A DNA stretch of 64,000 nt from SIG603 sp964370635 (GCA_964370635.1 CAYJJU010000010.1:32378-96377), one strand, 5' to 3'. Counted from the stretch's first letter, positions 26,058 through 35,232 are shown. Made by a program: numbers and translations. Notes: a model not told the origin generated them from the sequence alone.

Positions 26058-27419
26058 TTATAATTGTCCGCTTACCGCCTTTTGTAAATTTGGCAAATTA
26101 GAATTAAAAAGCGATAACTGTATTCCTTGTTCATCTTTTTGTGTGAGTGCGCCGTCTTTTAAGACCCCTGTCAAGATGTTTTTATCGTCAAAAAACCTGT
26201 TTGGCTGAAATTTTCCCTTGCAGGTTATGAAAAATTTTGCGCGCTTTAGCACTACGCCAAGCTTTTTTAAGCCTTCAAAATCTATTGTGCAGTAGCGCCG
26301 TGCTTGTAAAATTCGTTTTGCGCTTATAACGCCTATGCCGGGCACTCTTAAAAGCATTTCGTAAGACGCATGGTTTATTTCTATCGGAAATTCGCCCATA
26401 TTGTTTACCGCCCAATTGCATTTTGGGTCTAAAACGGGGTTGAAATCTGGGTTTTGCTCGCTTAAAATTTCGTCTGCCGTAAATTTATAAAAGCGAAGCA
26501 ACCAGTCTGCCTGATAAAGTCTGTGCTCTCTTAATAGTGGTGGGGCAGTGGTTATTGCCGGAAGTTTTTCGTCGTGCATCATGGGCATGTAGGCTGAAAA
26601 AAACACCCTTTTTAGCTCGAATTTTTTATAAAGCCCCTCGCTGAGTTTTAGTATTTTGTAATCCGTTTCGGGGCTTGCCCCTATTATCATTTGTGTGGAT
26701 TGTCCACCGCTTGCAAAGCTTGTGGCTTTTTTATATCTAACCAAATCTTTGCTGTTTTGCCGAATTTCATCCCTGATTTTTGTCATAGGTTCTAAAATAT
26801 CACGCTTTGTCTTTTGCGGTGCTAAATTTTTAAGGCTGTCGTTTGAGGGCAGTTCTATATTGACACTCATTCTATCTGCTAAAAGCCCCAGTTTTTGAAT
26901 TAGCCTTTCGTCGGCACCCGGTATGGCTTTTACGTGGATGTAGCCGTTAAAATTATAGTGATTTCTAAGAAGTGAGAGGGTTCTTATCATGAGTTCACAG
27001 CTGTAGTCAGGGTTTTTGACCACGGCAGAGCTTAAAAACAGGCCTTCAATATAATTTCTTCTGTAGAATTTTATTGTGAGTTCCGCCAGCTCTTCGGGGG
27101 TGAAGCTTGTGCGCCTTGTCGCATTGCTTTTCCTGTTTACGCAGTACACGCAGTCGTACACACAGGCGTTGCTCATAAGCACTTTTAAAAGCGAAATGCA
27201 CCGGCCGTCTGCCGAAAAACTATGGCAAATGCCTGCTGCAGCGGCATTTCCAAGCTGTCCCTTCACACCTTTTCTATCGACCCCGCTTGAGGTGCAGGCC
27301 ACATCGTACTTTGCCGCATCTGAAAGTATTTCAAGCTTTTCCATTATGTCGAGGTTTTTTGTACTGCTATGCACCGACACAGATAAATCTGAGGGGAGCT
27401 TATCTTGTAAATTGAGCAT
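26058..27419 (-). CDS. Putative DNA modification/repair radical SAM protein (TIGR03916)
   Basis: A 453-residue radical SAM enzyme with the iron-sulfur motif C86-x3-C90-x2-C93 (CVYDCVYC) and a C-terminal helix-hairpin-helix (LLRVPGIGVISAKRILQAR) for DNA binding. Near the C-terminus QLSLF (434-438) matches the consensus pentapeptide for the beta sliding clamp. CGGAGG precedes ATG 27419, which overlaps dinB by 20 bases. The reaction is unknown. Its place in an SOS operon suggests processing of damaged bases. Confidence 0.9.
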   Translation of the reverse strand: MLNLQDKLPSDLSVSVHSSTKNLDIMEKLEILSDAAKYDVACTSSGVDRKGVKGQLGNAAAAGICHSFSADGRCISLLKVLMSNACVYDCVYCVNRKSNATRRTSFTPEELAELTIKFYRRNYIEGLFLSSAVVKNPDYSCELMIRTLSLLRNHYNFNGYIHVKAIPGADERLIQKLGLLADRMSVNIELPSNDSLKNLAPQKTKRDILEPMTKIRDEIRQNSKDLVRYKKATSFASGGQSTQMIIGASPETDYKILKLSEGLYKKFELKRVFFSAYMPMMHDEKLPAITTAPPLLREHRLYQADWLLRFYKFTADEILSEQNPDFNPVLDPKCNWAVNNMGEFPIEINHASYEMLLRVPGIGVISAKRILQARRYCTIDFEGLKKLGVVLKRAKFFITCKGKFQPNRFFDDKNILTGVLKDGALTQKDEQGIQLSLFNSNLPNLQKAVSGQL

Positions 27420-28638
27420 CGTTAAACCCTCCGTATTCGTCCTCGTCTGTGAGTTCAGACTGTTTTAAAAATATCGCCCTTTTAATGGTTTTATCACCAA
27501 ATTTATCTTTTAAATTGTCGAGAGTTTTCTCTAAATCGTCTTCTCTCTCAATTTCTTTTGCGTCATAAAAAAGCGATTGTTGCATGACGGCATCTTCCCT
27601 TAAATCAAAGCTTTTTATGCCAAGACCCCTAAGAGGAAGTTTTGCATTTGTGGCTTTAAATAGCTCATACGCCTTATTGAAAATTTCTTTTGAAGAATTT
27701 ATAGGGAACTCTGTCTTGCATTGGTGCTGTGAGGTTTCTAAATTGCATTTTCTAAGGCTTATTTGTATGCCGCCTGCCTTTAAATTCTTTTCCCTAAGCC
27801 TTTTTGAAACGCTTTGGGCAAGCATATAAAATGTGAGTTTTACATCTTTAATGTTTTGTATGTCACGTGCGGTGGTCGTGCTGTTGCCTATGCTTTTTAC
27901 CTCTCTTTCGGAAAGTGTATTTGTCACATCGGAATTATCAAGGCCGTTAGCGTACTCCCAAATGACCTTTCCTTGTTTTCCTAAAAGTTTGCTTAAAATA
28001 TCCACATTAGTTTGGGCTAAATCGCCTATTGTGAAAATGCCGATATTTATAAGCTTTTTTTGTACAACAGGCCCTATGCCCAAGAGCTCACCTGCCTTTA
28101 AATGCCAAATTTTTTCTTTAAAATCATCTTTATTTATCACCGTAACGGCGTCGGGTTTTTTCATGTCGCTTCCAAGCTTTGCAAAAATTTTGTTAAAACT
28201 TACGCCTATAGACACGGTTAAATTGAGCTCTTTTTTTATGGTTTCACGTATTTCCTGTGCAATTTCCTCGCCGCTTCCGAAAAGTCTTGTGCTTCCGCTA
28301 ACGTCAAGCCAGCACTCGTCAAGCCCAAAGCTTTCAACCTTATCGGTATATCTTTTATAAATTTCTTTTGCCGCCTTAGAATAACTTACATATTTTTCAA
28401 AATTAGGCCTTACAAACACTATTTCAGGGCATTTTTTTCTCGCCTGCCATAGAGCCTCGGCCGTTTTGACGCCCATGTTTTTTGCAAGCATGTTTTTTGC
28501 AAGCACTATGCCGTGTCTTTTGCTTTCATCGCCACCGACAGCCATTGGCACATCTTTTAAATGCGGTTTGTCAATGCATTCGACAGAGGCATAAAAGTTA
28601 TTCATATCTACATGAAGTATTACTTTTTCCAAAATCAC
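27400..28638 (-). CDS. dinB: DNA polymerase IV (Y-family translesion polymerase)
   Basis: A 412-residue Y-family polymerase. HVDMNNFYASVE holds the first metal-binding aspartate (D11) and SFGLDECWLD the second pair (D107, E108). The little-finger domain occupies about 240-350, and QQSLF (about residue 365) is a candidate sliding-clamp motif. The start is GTG 28638, preceded by AAAGGAG with 9-base spacing. It is the first gene of an SOS-type operon with two uncharacterised repair-associated genes. Confidence 0.95.
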   Translation of the reverse strand: MILEKVILHVDMNNFYASVECIDKPHLKDVPMAVGGDESKRHGIVLAKNMLAKNMGVKTAEALWQARKKCPEIVFVRPNFEKYVSYSKAAKEIYKRYTDKVESFGLDECWLDVSGSTRLFGSGEEIAQEIRETIKKELNLTVSIGVSFNKIFAKLGSDMKKPDAVTVINKDDFKEKIWHLKAGELLGIGPVVQKKLINIGIFTIGDLAQTNVDILSKLLGKQGKVIWEYANGLDNSDVTNTLSEREVKSIGNSTTTARDIQNIKDVKLTFYMLAQSVSKRLREKNLKAGGIQISLRKCNLETSQHQCKTEFPINSSKEIFNKAYELFKATNAKLPLRGLGIKSFDLREDAVMQQSLFYDAKEIEREDDLEKTLDNLKDKFGDKTIKRAIFLKQSELTDEDEYGGFNDAQFTR

Positions 28639-28660
28639 GACATTTCACTCCTTTAAAATC

Positions 28661-28709
28661 GAACATTTGTTTTATATCTTTATTATAGAACATTTGTTCG
28701 AAATGTCAA
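28661..28709 (-). promoter_or_regulatory. SOS promoter with two LexA boxes upstream of dinB
   Basis: Minus-strand TTGACA (28709-28704) and TATAAT (28687-28682) are separated by 16 bases, and most of the spacer is the perfect LexA palindrome GAAC-ATTT-GTTC (28688-28699). A second box, GAACATTTGTTT (28661-28672), lies downstream near the start site. GAACNNNNGTTC is the Firmicutes LexA/DinR operator. Repressor bound here would block polymerase directly. Confidence 0.88.
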
Positions 28710-28852
28710 GAGGAAATTTTTCTCTTTAAAAGAAAACATTCTGTAAACAAGATGTAAAAGAATTTATTAATTATTGAAATTAACACTTTAAAGACTTATA
28801 CTTAATTTAGCTAGGGTCGGATTATATGAACTCGGCGACAAAATTTTGAAAG

Positions 28853-29260
28853 ATGGTGTTTTACTTGCTAAATAGATTTGCAAGATTTATGTATGGTCGA
28901 TACGGGACGGATAAGCTAAATTTAACGCTTTTAATAGCGGGACTTATAATTTCACTTGTGGGGCAACTTTTAATGTTGTGGCCTCTTACTTTTGTGTCTA
29001 TGGCAATTTATGCATACGCACTTTTTAGAACTTTTTCAAGAAATATACAGGCAAGACAAAAAGAGTATTTTACTTTTTTAAAGTTATTGACACCCATGAC
29101 AAAATGGTTTAAAATGAGAAAAATGACATTTACGCAAAGAAAGACCTATAAGTATTTCAAATGCCCCTCGTGCAAGCAGGTTTTACGCGCTCCAAAGGGG
29201 AGAGGAAAAATACAGGTTACTTGTCAAAAATGTCATAAAGAGTTTATAAAAAAAGTATAA
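28853..29260 (+). CDS. Zinc-ribbon membrane protein
   Basis: A 135-residue protein. The start region MYGRYGTDKLN is followed by two membrane helices (about 23-44 and 47-62) and a C-terminal zinc ribbon with CPSC and CQKC (about 105-130) preceded by KYFKCP. This arrangement is common in Clostridia; the function is unknown. ATG 28853 has no clear ribosome binding site, so translation may start a little further downstream. It lies 14 bases before the next gene. Confidence 0.75.
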   Translation: MVFYLLNRFARFMYGRYGTDKLNLTLLIAGLIISLVGQLLMLWPLTFVSMAIYAYALFRTFSRNIQARQKEYFTFLKLLTPMTKWFKMRKMTFTQRKTYKYFKCPSCKQVLRAPKGRGKIQVTCQKCHKEFIKKV

Positions 29261-29274
29261 AGGACGGTAGATTT

Positions 29275-30234
29275 ATGAAAATCGCAATTATCGGAGCATG
29301 GCATGTTCACACGGCAGAATACACAAAAGCATCTCTTGACAATCCTCTAGCAGAGGTAGTAGGCGTATGGGACAAAGACGCAGACGCCGCAAAAGCTTGT
29401 GCTGAAAAATTCAGCATACCTGCAATCGCTTCTTATGAAGAAATTCTAGAAAACAAAGACATAGACTCGGTTGTAATTTGCACACAAACAAGCGACCACC
29501 CCGAAATCATCAAAAAAGCGGCAGAGGCCGGCAAGCATATCTTTACAGAAAAAGTTTTAGCGTTTACAGAAAAAGAAGCCCGTGAAATGGCAGCTGTAAT
29601 AGACGAAAAAGCCGGTAAATTTACAATTTGCTATCCTCACATGACTTTCCCTCATGTAAGAGCTGTTAAAGCCTGCGTTGAAAGCGGAAAACTTGGCAGA
29701 GTTACATATGCAAGAGTAAGAAATGTTCACGGCGGTTCTGTTTTAGGCTGGCTACCCGACACATTTTATGATAAAGCAACTTGCGGCGGCGGCGCTATGA
29801 TGGACTTAGGCGCTCACCCAATGTATACTTTAGCTGCAATTTTAGGAGAGCCTGTAAGCATCACTTCTACATTTACAAAAATTACAGATAAACCAGTCGA
29901 GGATAATGCTGTTTCTCTAATCGAGTTTGAAAACGGAGCAATAGGCGTTTCAGAGACAGGCTTTGTATCAGTAGGCAATCCTTATACTTTAGAAGTAAGC
30001 GGAACAGAAGGCGCAATTGTTGCAAGAGGCGAGGACGTTATGTTCATGGGCTCTGACAACGAGTGGGTAAAAGTTGAGCTTCCAGAAGCTATGGAAAGAC
30101 CTATCCACCACTGGATAGACGCCGTAGTAAACGGAAAAGAAGCACCATTTACAACAAACGAGGCAATTATGCTAAGCCGTTTGATGGAAGGCGCTTATAT
30201 TTCATACGAAACAGGTAAAAAATATAATTTTTAA
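29275..30234 (+). CDS. Gfo/Idh/MocA family oxidoreductase
   Basis: A 319-residue NAD(P)-dependent dehydrogenase. The N-terminal Rossmann strand reads IAIIGAWHVHTAEYT, a variant of the usual GxGxxG loop, and TEKVLAF carries the lysine of the EKP motif. The substrate domain includes GGGAMMDLGAHPMYT with the histidine of the family. Coding sequence looks more GC-rich and uses more C-ending codons than its neighbours, which suggests high expression or acquisition. The sugar or cyclitol substrate is unknown. AAGGACGG precedes ATG. Confidence 0.88.
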   Translation: MKIAIIGAWHVHTAEYTKASLDNPLAEVVGVWDKDADAAKACAEKFSIPAIASYEEILENKDIDSVVICTQTSDHPEIIKKAAEAGKHIFTEKVLAFTEKEAREMAAVIDEKAGKFTICYPHMTFPHVRAVKACVESGKLGRVTYARVRNVHGGSVLGWLPDTFYDKATCGGGAMMDLGAHPMYTLAAILGEPVSITSTFTKITDKPVEDNAVSLIEFENGAIGVSETGFVSVGNPYTLEVSGTEGAIVARGEDVMFMGSDNEWVKVELPEAMERPIHHWIDAVVNGKEAPFTTNEAIMLSRLMEGAYISYETGKKYNF

Positions 30235-30250
30235 TTAATATTTAAATTTA

Positions 30251-30291
30251 AATCTGGCGCAGATGATTTTACATCTGCGCCAGATTCTTTT
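30251..30291 (+). terminator. Rho-independent terminator
   Basis: AATCTGGCGCAGATG and its exact complement (15-base arms, 6-base loop) are followed by CTTTTT. It lies between two convergent genes, and the stem alone could also stop msrAB transcripts. Confidence 0.88.
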
Positions 30292-30296
30292 TGCGT

Positions 30297-31466
30297 TTAT
30301 TTAATAATACTGACAGAGTCGTCATTTTCTAAAAGATGCTTTAAATATCCGTAACCTTCTTCGGTCATTGAGTTGTAATCCACAAATTTTAATGAAGAAC
30401 CGTTCATGCAGTATCTAAGTCCGCCCTCGCTGTCGGGTCCGTCGCTAAAAACATGGCCTAAATGATTTTCTCCGGAACGACTTTTAATTTCAACTCCCGA
30501 AAAAATACTGAAATTACTTCCGTTTTCAATTAAAACCTCCGACGATATCGGTTTTGTAAAACTTGGCCAACCTGTGCCTGAGTCATATTTGTCTGTCGAT
30601 AAAAACAGTGGCTCGCCTGTGACTATATCCACATAAATTCCAAGTTCATAATTGTTGTTTAATTCATGAGAAAATGCAGGCTCTGTGCTGTTTTTTCGTG
30701 TTACGCTGTATTCAAGTGGCGATAAAGTTTCCTTAATTACTTCTTCACTGGGAGAAGGGTAGTCCTCTTCGTCTATAAGCTCGCCGTCGGTTTCATTTGC
30801 CGTATTTAAATTTATATGGCAGTAACCGTTAGGATTTTTTTCCAGATAGTCTTGGTGATATTCTTCGGCATAATAAAAGTTTTGAAGCGTCGTCACCTCT
30901 ACAACAATTTCTTCGCTGTACTGCGTGCGTAAATTTTCTATTACGGCATCAATTTCTGCCTTGTCCTCGTCAAGTTCATAATAAATTCCCGAGCGATACT
31001 GCGTGCCTATGTCGTTTCCCTGCTTGTTAAGGGAAGTGGGGTCGACCACTTTGAAAAATTTTTCCAAAAGCTCTGTAAGAGAGACTTGCTCAGGGTCATA
31101 CGCCACCCAAACAGTTTCTGCATGGCCTGTGTTGTCGTATATGACATTTTCGTATGACGGATTTTCGGTACGGCCGTTTGCATAACCCGAAACCACATCG
31201 TATACGCCTGCAATCCTTGACATATAAGCCTCTACGCCCCAAAAACATCCACCTGCAAGATAAACAGATTTCAAGCCCTTTTCGTCTATAAGTTCACGGG
31301 TATTAATGGCGTCTGCGTGAACAGATACTTCTTCATTCACCTTACTGTAACCTCCTCTTTCTTGTCCGGAATTTGCCGAAACGACAAGCGCCCCGGCGCT
31401 TAATAACATAACTAAAATAATAATAATTATGTTTTTGCTGGTTATAAATTTTCTGCTTTCTTTCAA
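30297..31466 (-). CDS. msrAB: Membrane-anchored fused methionine sulfoxide reductase MsrA/MsrB
   Basis: A 389-residue protein with an N-terminal membrane anchor (about 12-32), an MsrA domain (about 70-220, AGGCFWGVEAYM with the catalytic cysteine) and an MsrB domain (about 255-385, GTGWPSF and RYCMNGSSLKF with the catalytic cysteine). The CxxC pairs that bind zinc in many MsrB proteins are absent (GIYVDIVTGEPLF). The start is TTG 31466, about 7 bases after GGAGGTG. It would repair both methionine sulfoxide epimers outside the membrane. Confidence 0.93.
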   Translation of the reverse strand: MKESRKFITSKNIIIIILVMLLSAGALVVSANSGQERGGYSKVNEEVSVHADAINTRELIDEKGLKSVYLAGGCFWGVEAYMSRIAGVYDVVSGYANGRTENPSYENVIYDNTGHAETVWVAYDPEQVSLTELLEKFFKVVDPTSLNKQGNDIGTQYRSGIYYELDEDKAEIDAVIENLRTQYSEEIVVEVTTLQNFYYAEEYHQDYLEKNPNGYCHINLNTANETDGELIDEEDYPSPSEEVIKETLSPLEYSVTRKNSTEPAFSHELNNNYELGIYVDIVTGEPLFLSTDKYDSGTGWPSFTKPISSEVLIENGSNFSIFSGVEIKSRSGENHLGHVFSDGPDSEGGLRYCMNGSSLKFVDYNSMTEEGYGYLKHLLENDDSVSIIK

Positions 31467-31663
31467 AGCGCTCACCTCCAATAAGTATGTTTCTTTATGA
31501 TTTAACTATACGCCTTTATAAAAGAGAAATCAATAGTCATTATTAGTTTTAGTTTTAACTTTTTATGAATAATCGGTAAAGAAAGGCTTGGATTTAAGAG
31601 TTTATTTGTGCTTTGGAAAATATAAATTACATTTTGTAATTTTCGGTAAAATTAAAGGAAAAT

Positions 31664-31693
31664 CCACCTCAAAACACAAAGGTTTTAAAGTGG
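31664..31693 (-). terminator. Probable terminator after spoIIID
   Basis: On the minus strand CCACTTTAAAAC and GTTTTGAGGTGG form a 12-base stem with two G-T pairs, followed by ATTTTCC. It lies 12 bases after the spoIIID stop. The remainder of the 31482-31705 gap shows no gene. Confidence 0.5.
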
Positions 31694-31705
31694 AATAAAT
31701 TAAAT

Positions 31706-31963
31706 TTATAATTTTTTTGCTCCCTCATATTTTAATTTTGTTGCCATGCCCCCACGAATATGGCGCAGGGCCTTGTTGGTGTCTAAGACGGTTTTAACAT
31801 CTTTATAAAGCCCGTAATTGAGCAGTTTCAAACGATAACTTACGTCTTTATGGACAGTGCTTTTGCTCACGCCAAACTGCGTGGCGGTTTTTCTTACGGT
31901 TGCTTTGTTTTCAACTATATAGCGGCCGAGTATAGTGGCTCGCTCATCGACAAAATTATACAC
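31706..31963 (-). CDS. spoIIID: Sporulation transcription regulator SpoIIID
   Basis: An 85-residue DNA-binding protein. The helix-turn-helix ATVRKTATQFGVSKSTVHKD spans about 21-40 and is followed by the family C-terminus LRHIRGGMATKLKYE. SpoIIID adjusts the mother-cell programme between sigma-E and sigma-K. The start is GTG 31963 with AAGGGTG upstream. It is the second sporulation locus in the window, about 22 kb from spoIIGA-sigE. Confidence 0.96.
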   Translation of the reverse strand: MYNFVDERATILGRYIVENKATVRKTATQFGVSKSTVHKDVSYRLKLLNYGLYKDVKTVLDTNKALRHIRGGMATKLKYEGAKKL

Positions 31964-32035
31964 ATTAACACACCCTTAATTTCTAATTGTTAATATCTAT
32001 GCAAAGAGTGTGAGTTTAAGTAGTGTTTTATGAGA

Positions 32036-32806
32036 TTATTTAATGCGGCGCTTGTACATGAGTTTTTTATATATGAATGCAAATGCAGTTGTGAGCGTGA
32101 TGAAAAAACTTGCCACGGCATTCTTTTTTTCTGAATATCTGAAAATTTTATAGTGCTGTTTTAGTAAATTAAGCAGACCTCCTGCCGACTGAGAGCCACT
32201 TCTAACCCTGTAAAATGCAAGTGTTTCATCTAAAAGCAGGCAGTCACTTTTCCGGCTTACCTTAATCCACAAGGCCCAGTCGTCACGCATGGCATAGTTT
32301 TCTAAATATATCTTTCCAATTTTTTGTGCGTCATACATCACGGTAAGACAGCCGCACCAATTCCAAAGCATAAATTTAAATCTTGTTATTCTTTTGGGCG
32401 TTGTAAGAATATATTTAAGGCTATTTGAGCCCTCGTCAATGCATTCAAAATTTGTGCAGGTGAAAGAATAATTGTTTTCACTCATAAAAGACACTTGTTT
32501 TTGCAGTTTAGTGTCCTGCCATAAATCATCGCTGTCAAGAAATGCAATATATCTGCCACATGCCGCTCTCATAGCGGTGTTTCTGGCCTCAAGAGCGCCC
32601 TTGTTTTTTTCGTGCTCAATATATTTAATTCTATCATCGCAAAATGACAAAATTATCTCCTTGGCCTTATCGGGAGAGCAGTCGTTTACAATAATGAGCT
32701 CCCAGTTTTTATAAGACTGAGAAATAACACTTTCCACAGCTTCCTTAATAAAGGGAGCTGTTTTATAAACGGGCATAATTATTGATACTAAAGCTTCATT
32801 TTTCAC
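32036..32806 (-). CDS. Glycosyltransferase family 2 (TuaG-like)
   Basis: A 256-residue GT-A fold transferase. VSIIMPVYKTAPFIKEAVESV is the N-terminal nucleotide-binding motif and FLDSDDLW carries the DxD-type metal site. A hydrophobic basic C-terminus (about 225-256) may touch the membrane. It is divergent from the polysaccharide operon starting at 32951 and probably contributes to the same polymer. The sugar specificity is unknown. Confidence 0.85.
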   Translation of the reverse strand: MKNEALVSIIMPVYKTAPFIKEAVESVISQSYKNWELIIVNDCSPDKAKEIILSFCDDRIKYIEHEKNKGALEARNTAMRAACGRYIAFLDSDDLWQDTKLQKQVSFMSENNYSFTCTNFECIDEGSNSLKYILTTPKRITRFKFMLWNWCGCLTVMYDAQKIGKIYLENYAMRDDWALWIKVSRKSDCLLLDETLAFYRVRSGSQSAGGLLNLLKQHYKIFRYSEKKNAVASFFITLTTAFAFIYKKLMYKRRIK

Positions 32807-32882
32807 CGTTATGGACTCCTTAATTTGTTTTATTAATAATACAATAAAGCGGGGGGAGTGTCAAATGCTTTGAAGAAATAAT

Positions 32883-32911
32883 TTGACGAAAAATTTATAA
32901 TATAGTATAAT
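32883..32911 (+). promoter_or_regulatory. Promoter of the polysaccharide operon
   Basis: TTGACG, a 17-base spacer and TATAAT lie about 40 bases before the first gene of the plus-strand locus. Those genes are closely spaced or overlapping up to the terminator at 49645, so this may be the main promoter for about 17 kb. Confidence 0.75.
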
Positions 32912-32950
32912 ATCTTAATATATGCAATTATATTTTGGGGGATGTTTAAA

Positions 32951-34324
32951 ATGGAAAATTCGATGATAAGTGTAAGCGCACTTTTAAACCATATTTTGAA
33001 AAAATGGAGAAAAATATTTTTAATAGCAATAGTTTTTGCTGTGATTTTTGGCGGATATAAATTTTATGATATGTACACCATGCCCCAAGAAGAGGTAGCG
33101 GCGGTTAACGACCCTGAATATTATGCAAAACTTGAAGAATACACTGCTTTGAAAGTCGCAATAGAGAACAAAATAGCGCCGCTACAGGCAGCGGTTGATA
33201 CGGCACAGGACTATGTCGACAGTAGCATGTTTATGAAAGTCGATTACAAAAGCATAGACCGCATGGTTGTGGCAATGAATATAGTGCTGCCGGAAGATGA
33301 AGCGGCAAAGGCGGATGCGCTGCTTGCCGGCGGACAAATGGAAAAAATACTTAGTGAATATCAATTTAACATGCTTGAAAGCGACATGTTTTCGCAGATA
33401 AACACACAGCTTTCATATAATATTGACGAGAGATATATAAGAGAGTTTGTTACATATTGGCATGGTGTAGAGCAGTCTTCTATGTCTATTACCATACGAA
33501 GTGATGACCTGGCAAAGAATGCACAAATTGCAGAGATAGTGACAGAGTATTTCGGTGAGTTTTATGCCACTGTAAATGCAACTTATCCGCATGAGCTTAA
33601 CATAGCAGTGCCTACTTCCTCCATCATTTCAGACGACGGAGTGCTAGAGCTTCAACAAAGTAGACTGGCACAGCTTGAAAGCGCTAAAGAACAACTTTCT
33701 GTGCCAATGGCAGAGCTTGAAACTTTAGAAGAGCCTGTTGCCACACAGCAGACAAGCACCACTATTACAACAAGGCAAATGCTTACTCAGAGCGTGATTT
33801 TTGCCATAATAGGCGGATTTGGCGGATTTTTCTTAAGCGTAGCATTTATAGCGTTTTGCCCCATACTTACAAATAAAATGCAAGATGGAAAATATGTTGC
33901 GGACGAATACGGTTTGTTTGTTTTTGGGAAAAAACCTGAGTTTATTAATGGAAAAAATATTATAGATAAGTTGTTTTTTAAAGCGACAAACAGGTCAAGC
34001 TATAAGAGTGAAGACGAGTTTTGGGATTATGTCGCTACAAATATTAATTTGTTAAATACGGATAAAAAAGCGGTTTATTTGACAAGCTCGCTAGATGCTA
34101 AAACCTTAGAGCAAACGGCAGAGAGTTTAAAAAGCAGGATGGACGCTGATATTGATTTTGGGGAAAATGTCACAGAAAATAGCCAGACTGTAAAATCTTT
34201 GGCGGACGCCCAGTTTATAGTATTGGTTGAAAAGTCTTTTAAAACAACGGACAGTGACCTTAATAAAGAAACGAAACTCATAAAAAAACTTGGCAAAGAA
34301 ATTAAGGGAGCCATTGTACTATGA
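32951..34324 (+). CDS. Polysaccharide chain-length determinant (Wzz-like) with P-loop-less kinase-like domain
   Basis: A 457-residue protein with a membrane helix near 20-40, an outer coiled region (about 45-275) and a second helix (about 283-305). The cytoplasmic C-terminus contains EDEFWDYVATNINLLNTDKKAVYLTSS and AQFIVLVEKSFKTTDSDLNKE. These line up in order with tyrosine-kinase (Wze/CpsD) segments EAFRTLRTNI and ADxVLLVV, but no GxxxxGKT loop is present. ATG 32951 follows TTGGGGGA. It opens the polysaccharide operon and would set polymer length. Confidence 0.8.
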   Translation: MENSMISVSALLNHILKKWRKIFLIAIVFAVIFGGYKFYDMYTMPQEEVAAVNDPEYYAKLEEYTALKVAIENKIAPLQAAVDTAQDYVDSSMFMKVDYKSIDRMVVAMNIVLPEDEAAKADALLAGGQMEKILSEYQFNMLESDMFSQINTQLSYNIDERYIREFVTYWHGVEQSSMSITIRSDDLAKNAQIAEIVTEYFGEFYATVNATYPHELNIAVPTSSIISDDGVLELQQSRLAQLESAKEQLSVPMAELETLEEPVATQQTSTTITTRQMLTQSVIFAIIGGFGGFFLSVAFIAFCPILTNKMQDGKYVADEYGLFVFGKKPEFINGKNIIDKLFFKATNRSSYKSEDEFWDYVATNINLLNTDKKAVYLTSSLDAKTLEQTAESLKSRMDADIDFGENVTENSQTVKSLADAQFIVLVEKSFKTTDSDLNKETKLIKKLGKEIKGAIVL

Positions 34325-34362
34325 TTTTGTGCCGGCATAAAGCGGCTGAATGGAGCATTGAT

Positions 34363-35232
34363 ATGAAAATTCTTGTAATGGGAAAAGACAGTTATATAGG
34401 AACATCTTTTGAAAGACACATGGCAAATTTTGACGGTTTCAAAATAGACACAATAGACACCACAGATGCTCTGTGGAAAGAAGTAGATTTTTCAAAATAT
34501 GACAGCGTGTTTCATGTTGCAGGCATTGCGCACTCGGATAATGGTAAAGTGTCCGAGGAGAGGAAGAAATTATACTATGATGTCAACACCGATTTAGCAG
34601 AAGAAGTGGCAATTAAGGCAAAGTCAGAGGGTGTTTCGCAGTTTGTTTATCTTAGCAGCATGAGCGTTTTCGGAGAGAGCGGCTTGATGGGAAAAGAAAA
34701 ATTAATAGACGACAATACCATGCCCTTGCCCTCAAATGTATATGGAGACAGCAAGCTTAAAGCCGAGAGAAAACTAAAGGTTTTAAAGGATGATGCGTTT
34801 AAAGTAGTAATAGTGCGTCCGCCTATGGTATATGGAAAAAATAGTAAGGGTAATTATCCTACGCTCTCAAGATACGCAAAGAAGTTGCCCTTTTTTCCTA
34901 ATGTGGATAACAGCCGTTCTATGATTTACATAGAAAATCTTTGTGAATTTATTCGTTTAGTAATAGTAAATAAGGACAGCGGAATTTTTATGCCGCAAAA
35001 TAATGACTATGTTAAGACCTCGGAACTAGTTAAATTAATTGCTCAAATTAACGGAAACAAGATAAGACTTACAAGATTTTTTAACCCGTTTCTAAAGATT
35101 TTTGCGCCTGTAATGAATGTGATAAATAAGGTTTTCGGAAATCTTACATATGATAAAAATGTCAGTAAGTATAGGCAAAATTACTGTGTATGCGATTTTG
35201 AGGAATCTATAAAAAGGACGGAGAAAGAATGA
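34363..35232 (+). CDS. NAD-dependent epimerase/dehydratase (extended SDR)
   Basis: A 289-residue Rossmann enzyme. VMGKDSYIGTSF is the glycine loop, VYLSSMSVFGES the serine strand and YGDSK the catalytic YxxxK. ATG 34363 is used because TGGAG lies 8 bases upstream; an ORF start at 34321 overlaps the wzz-like stop. It resembles the reductase/epimerases that sit beside WbuB-like transferases and initiating transferases in capsule loci (Cap5N/WbpV type). The exact sugar is not readable. It overlaps the next gene by 4 bases (ATGA). Confidence 0.82.
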   Translation: MKILVMGKDSYIGTSFERHMANFDGFKIDTIDTTDALWKEVDFSKYDSVFHVAGIAHSDNGKVSEERKKLYYDVNTDLAEEVAIKAKSEGVSQFVYLSSMSVFGESGLMGKEKLIDDNTMPLPSNVYGDSKLKAERKLKVLKDDAFKVVIVRPPMVYGKNSKGNYPTLSRYAKKLPFFPNVDNSRSMIYIENLCEFIRLVIVNKDSGIFMPQNNDYVKTSELVKLIAQINGNKIRLTRFFNPFLKIFAPVMNVINKVFGNLTYDKNVSKYRQNYCVCDFEESIKRTEKE

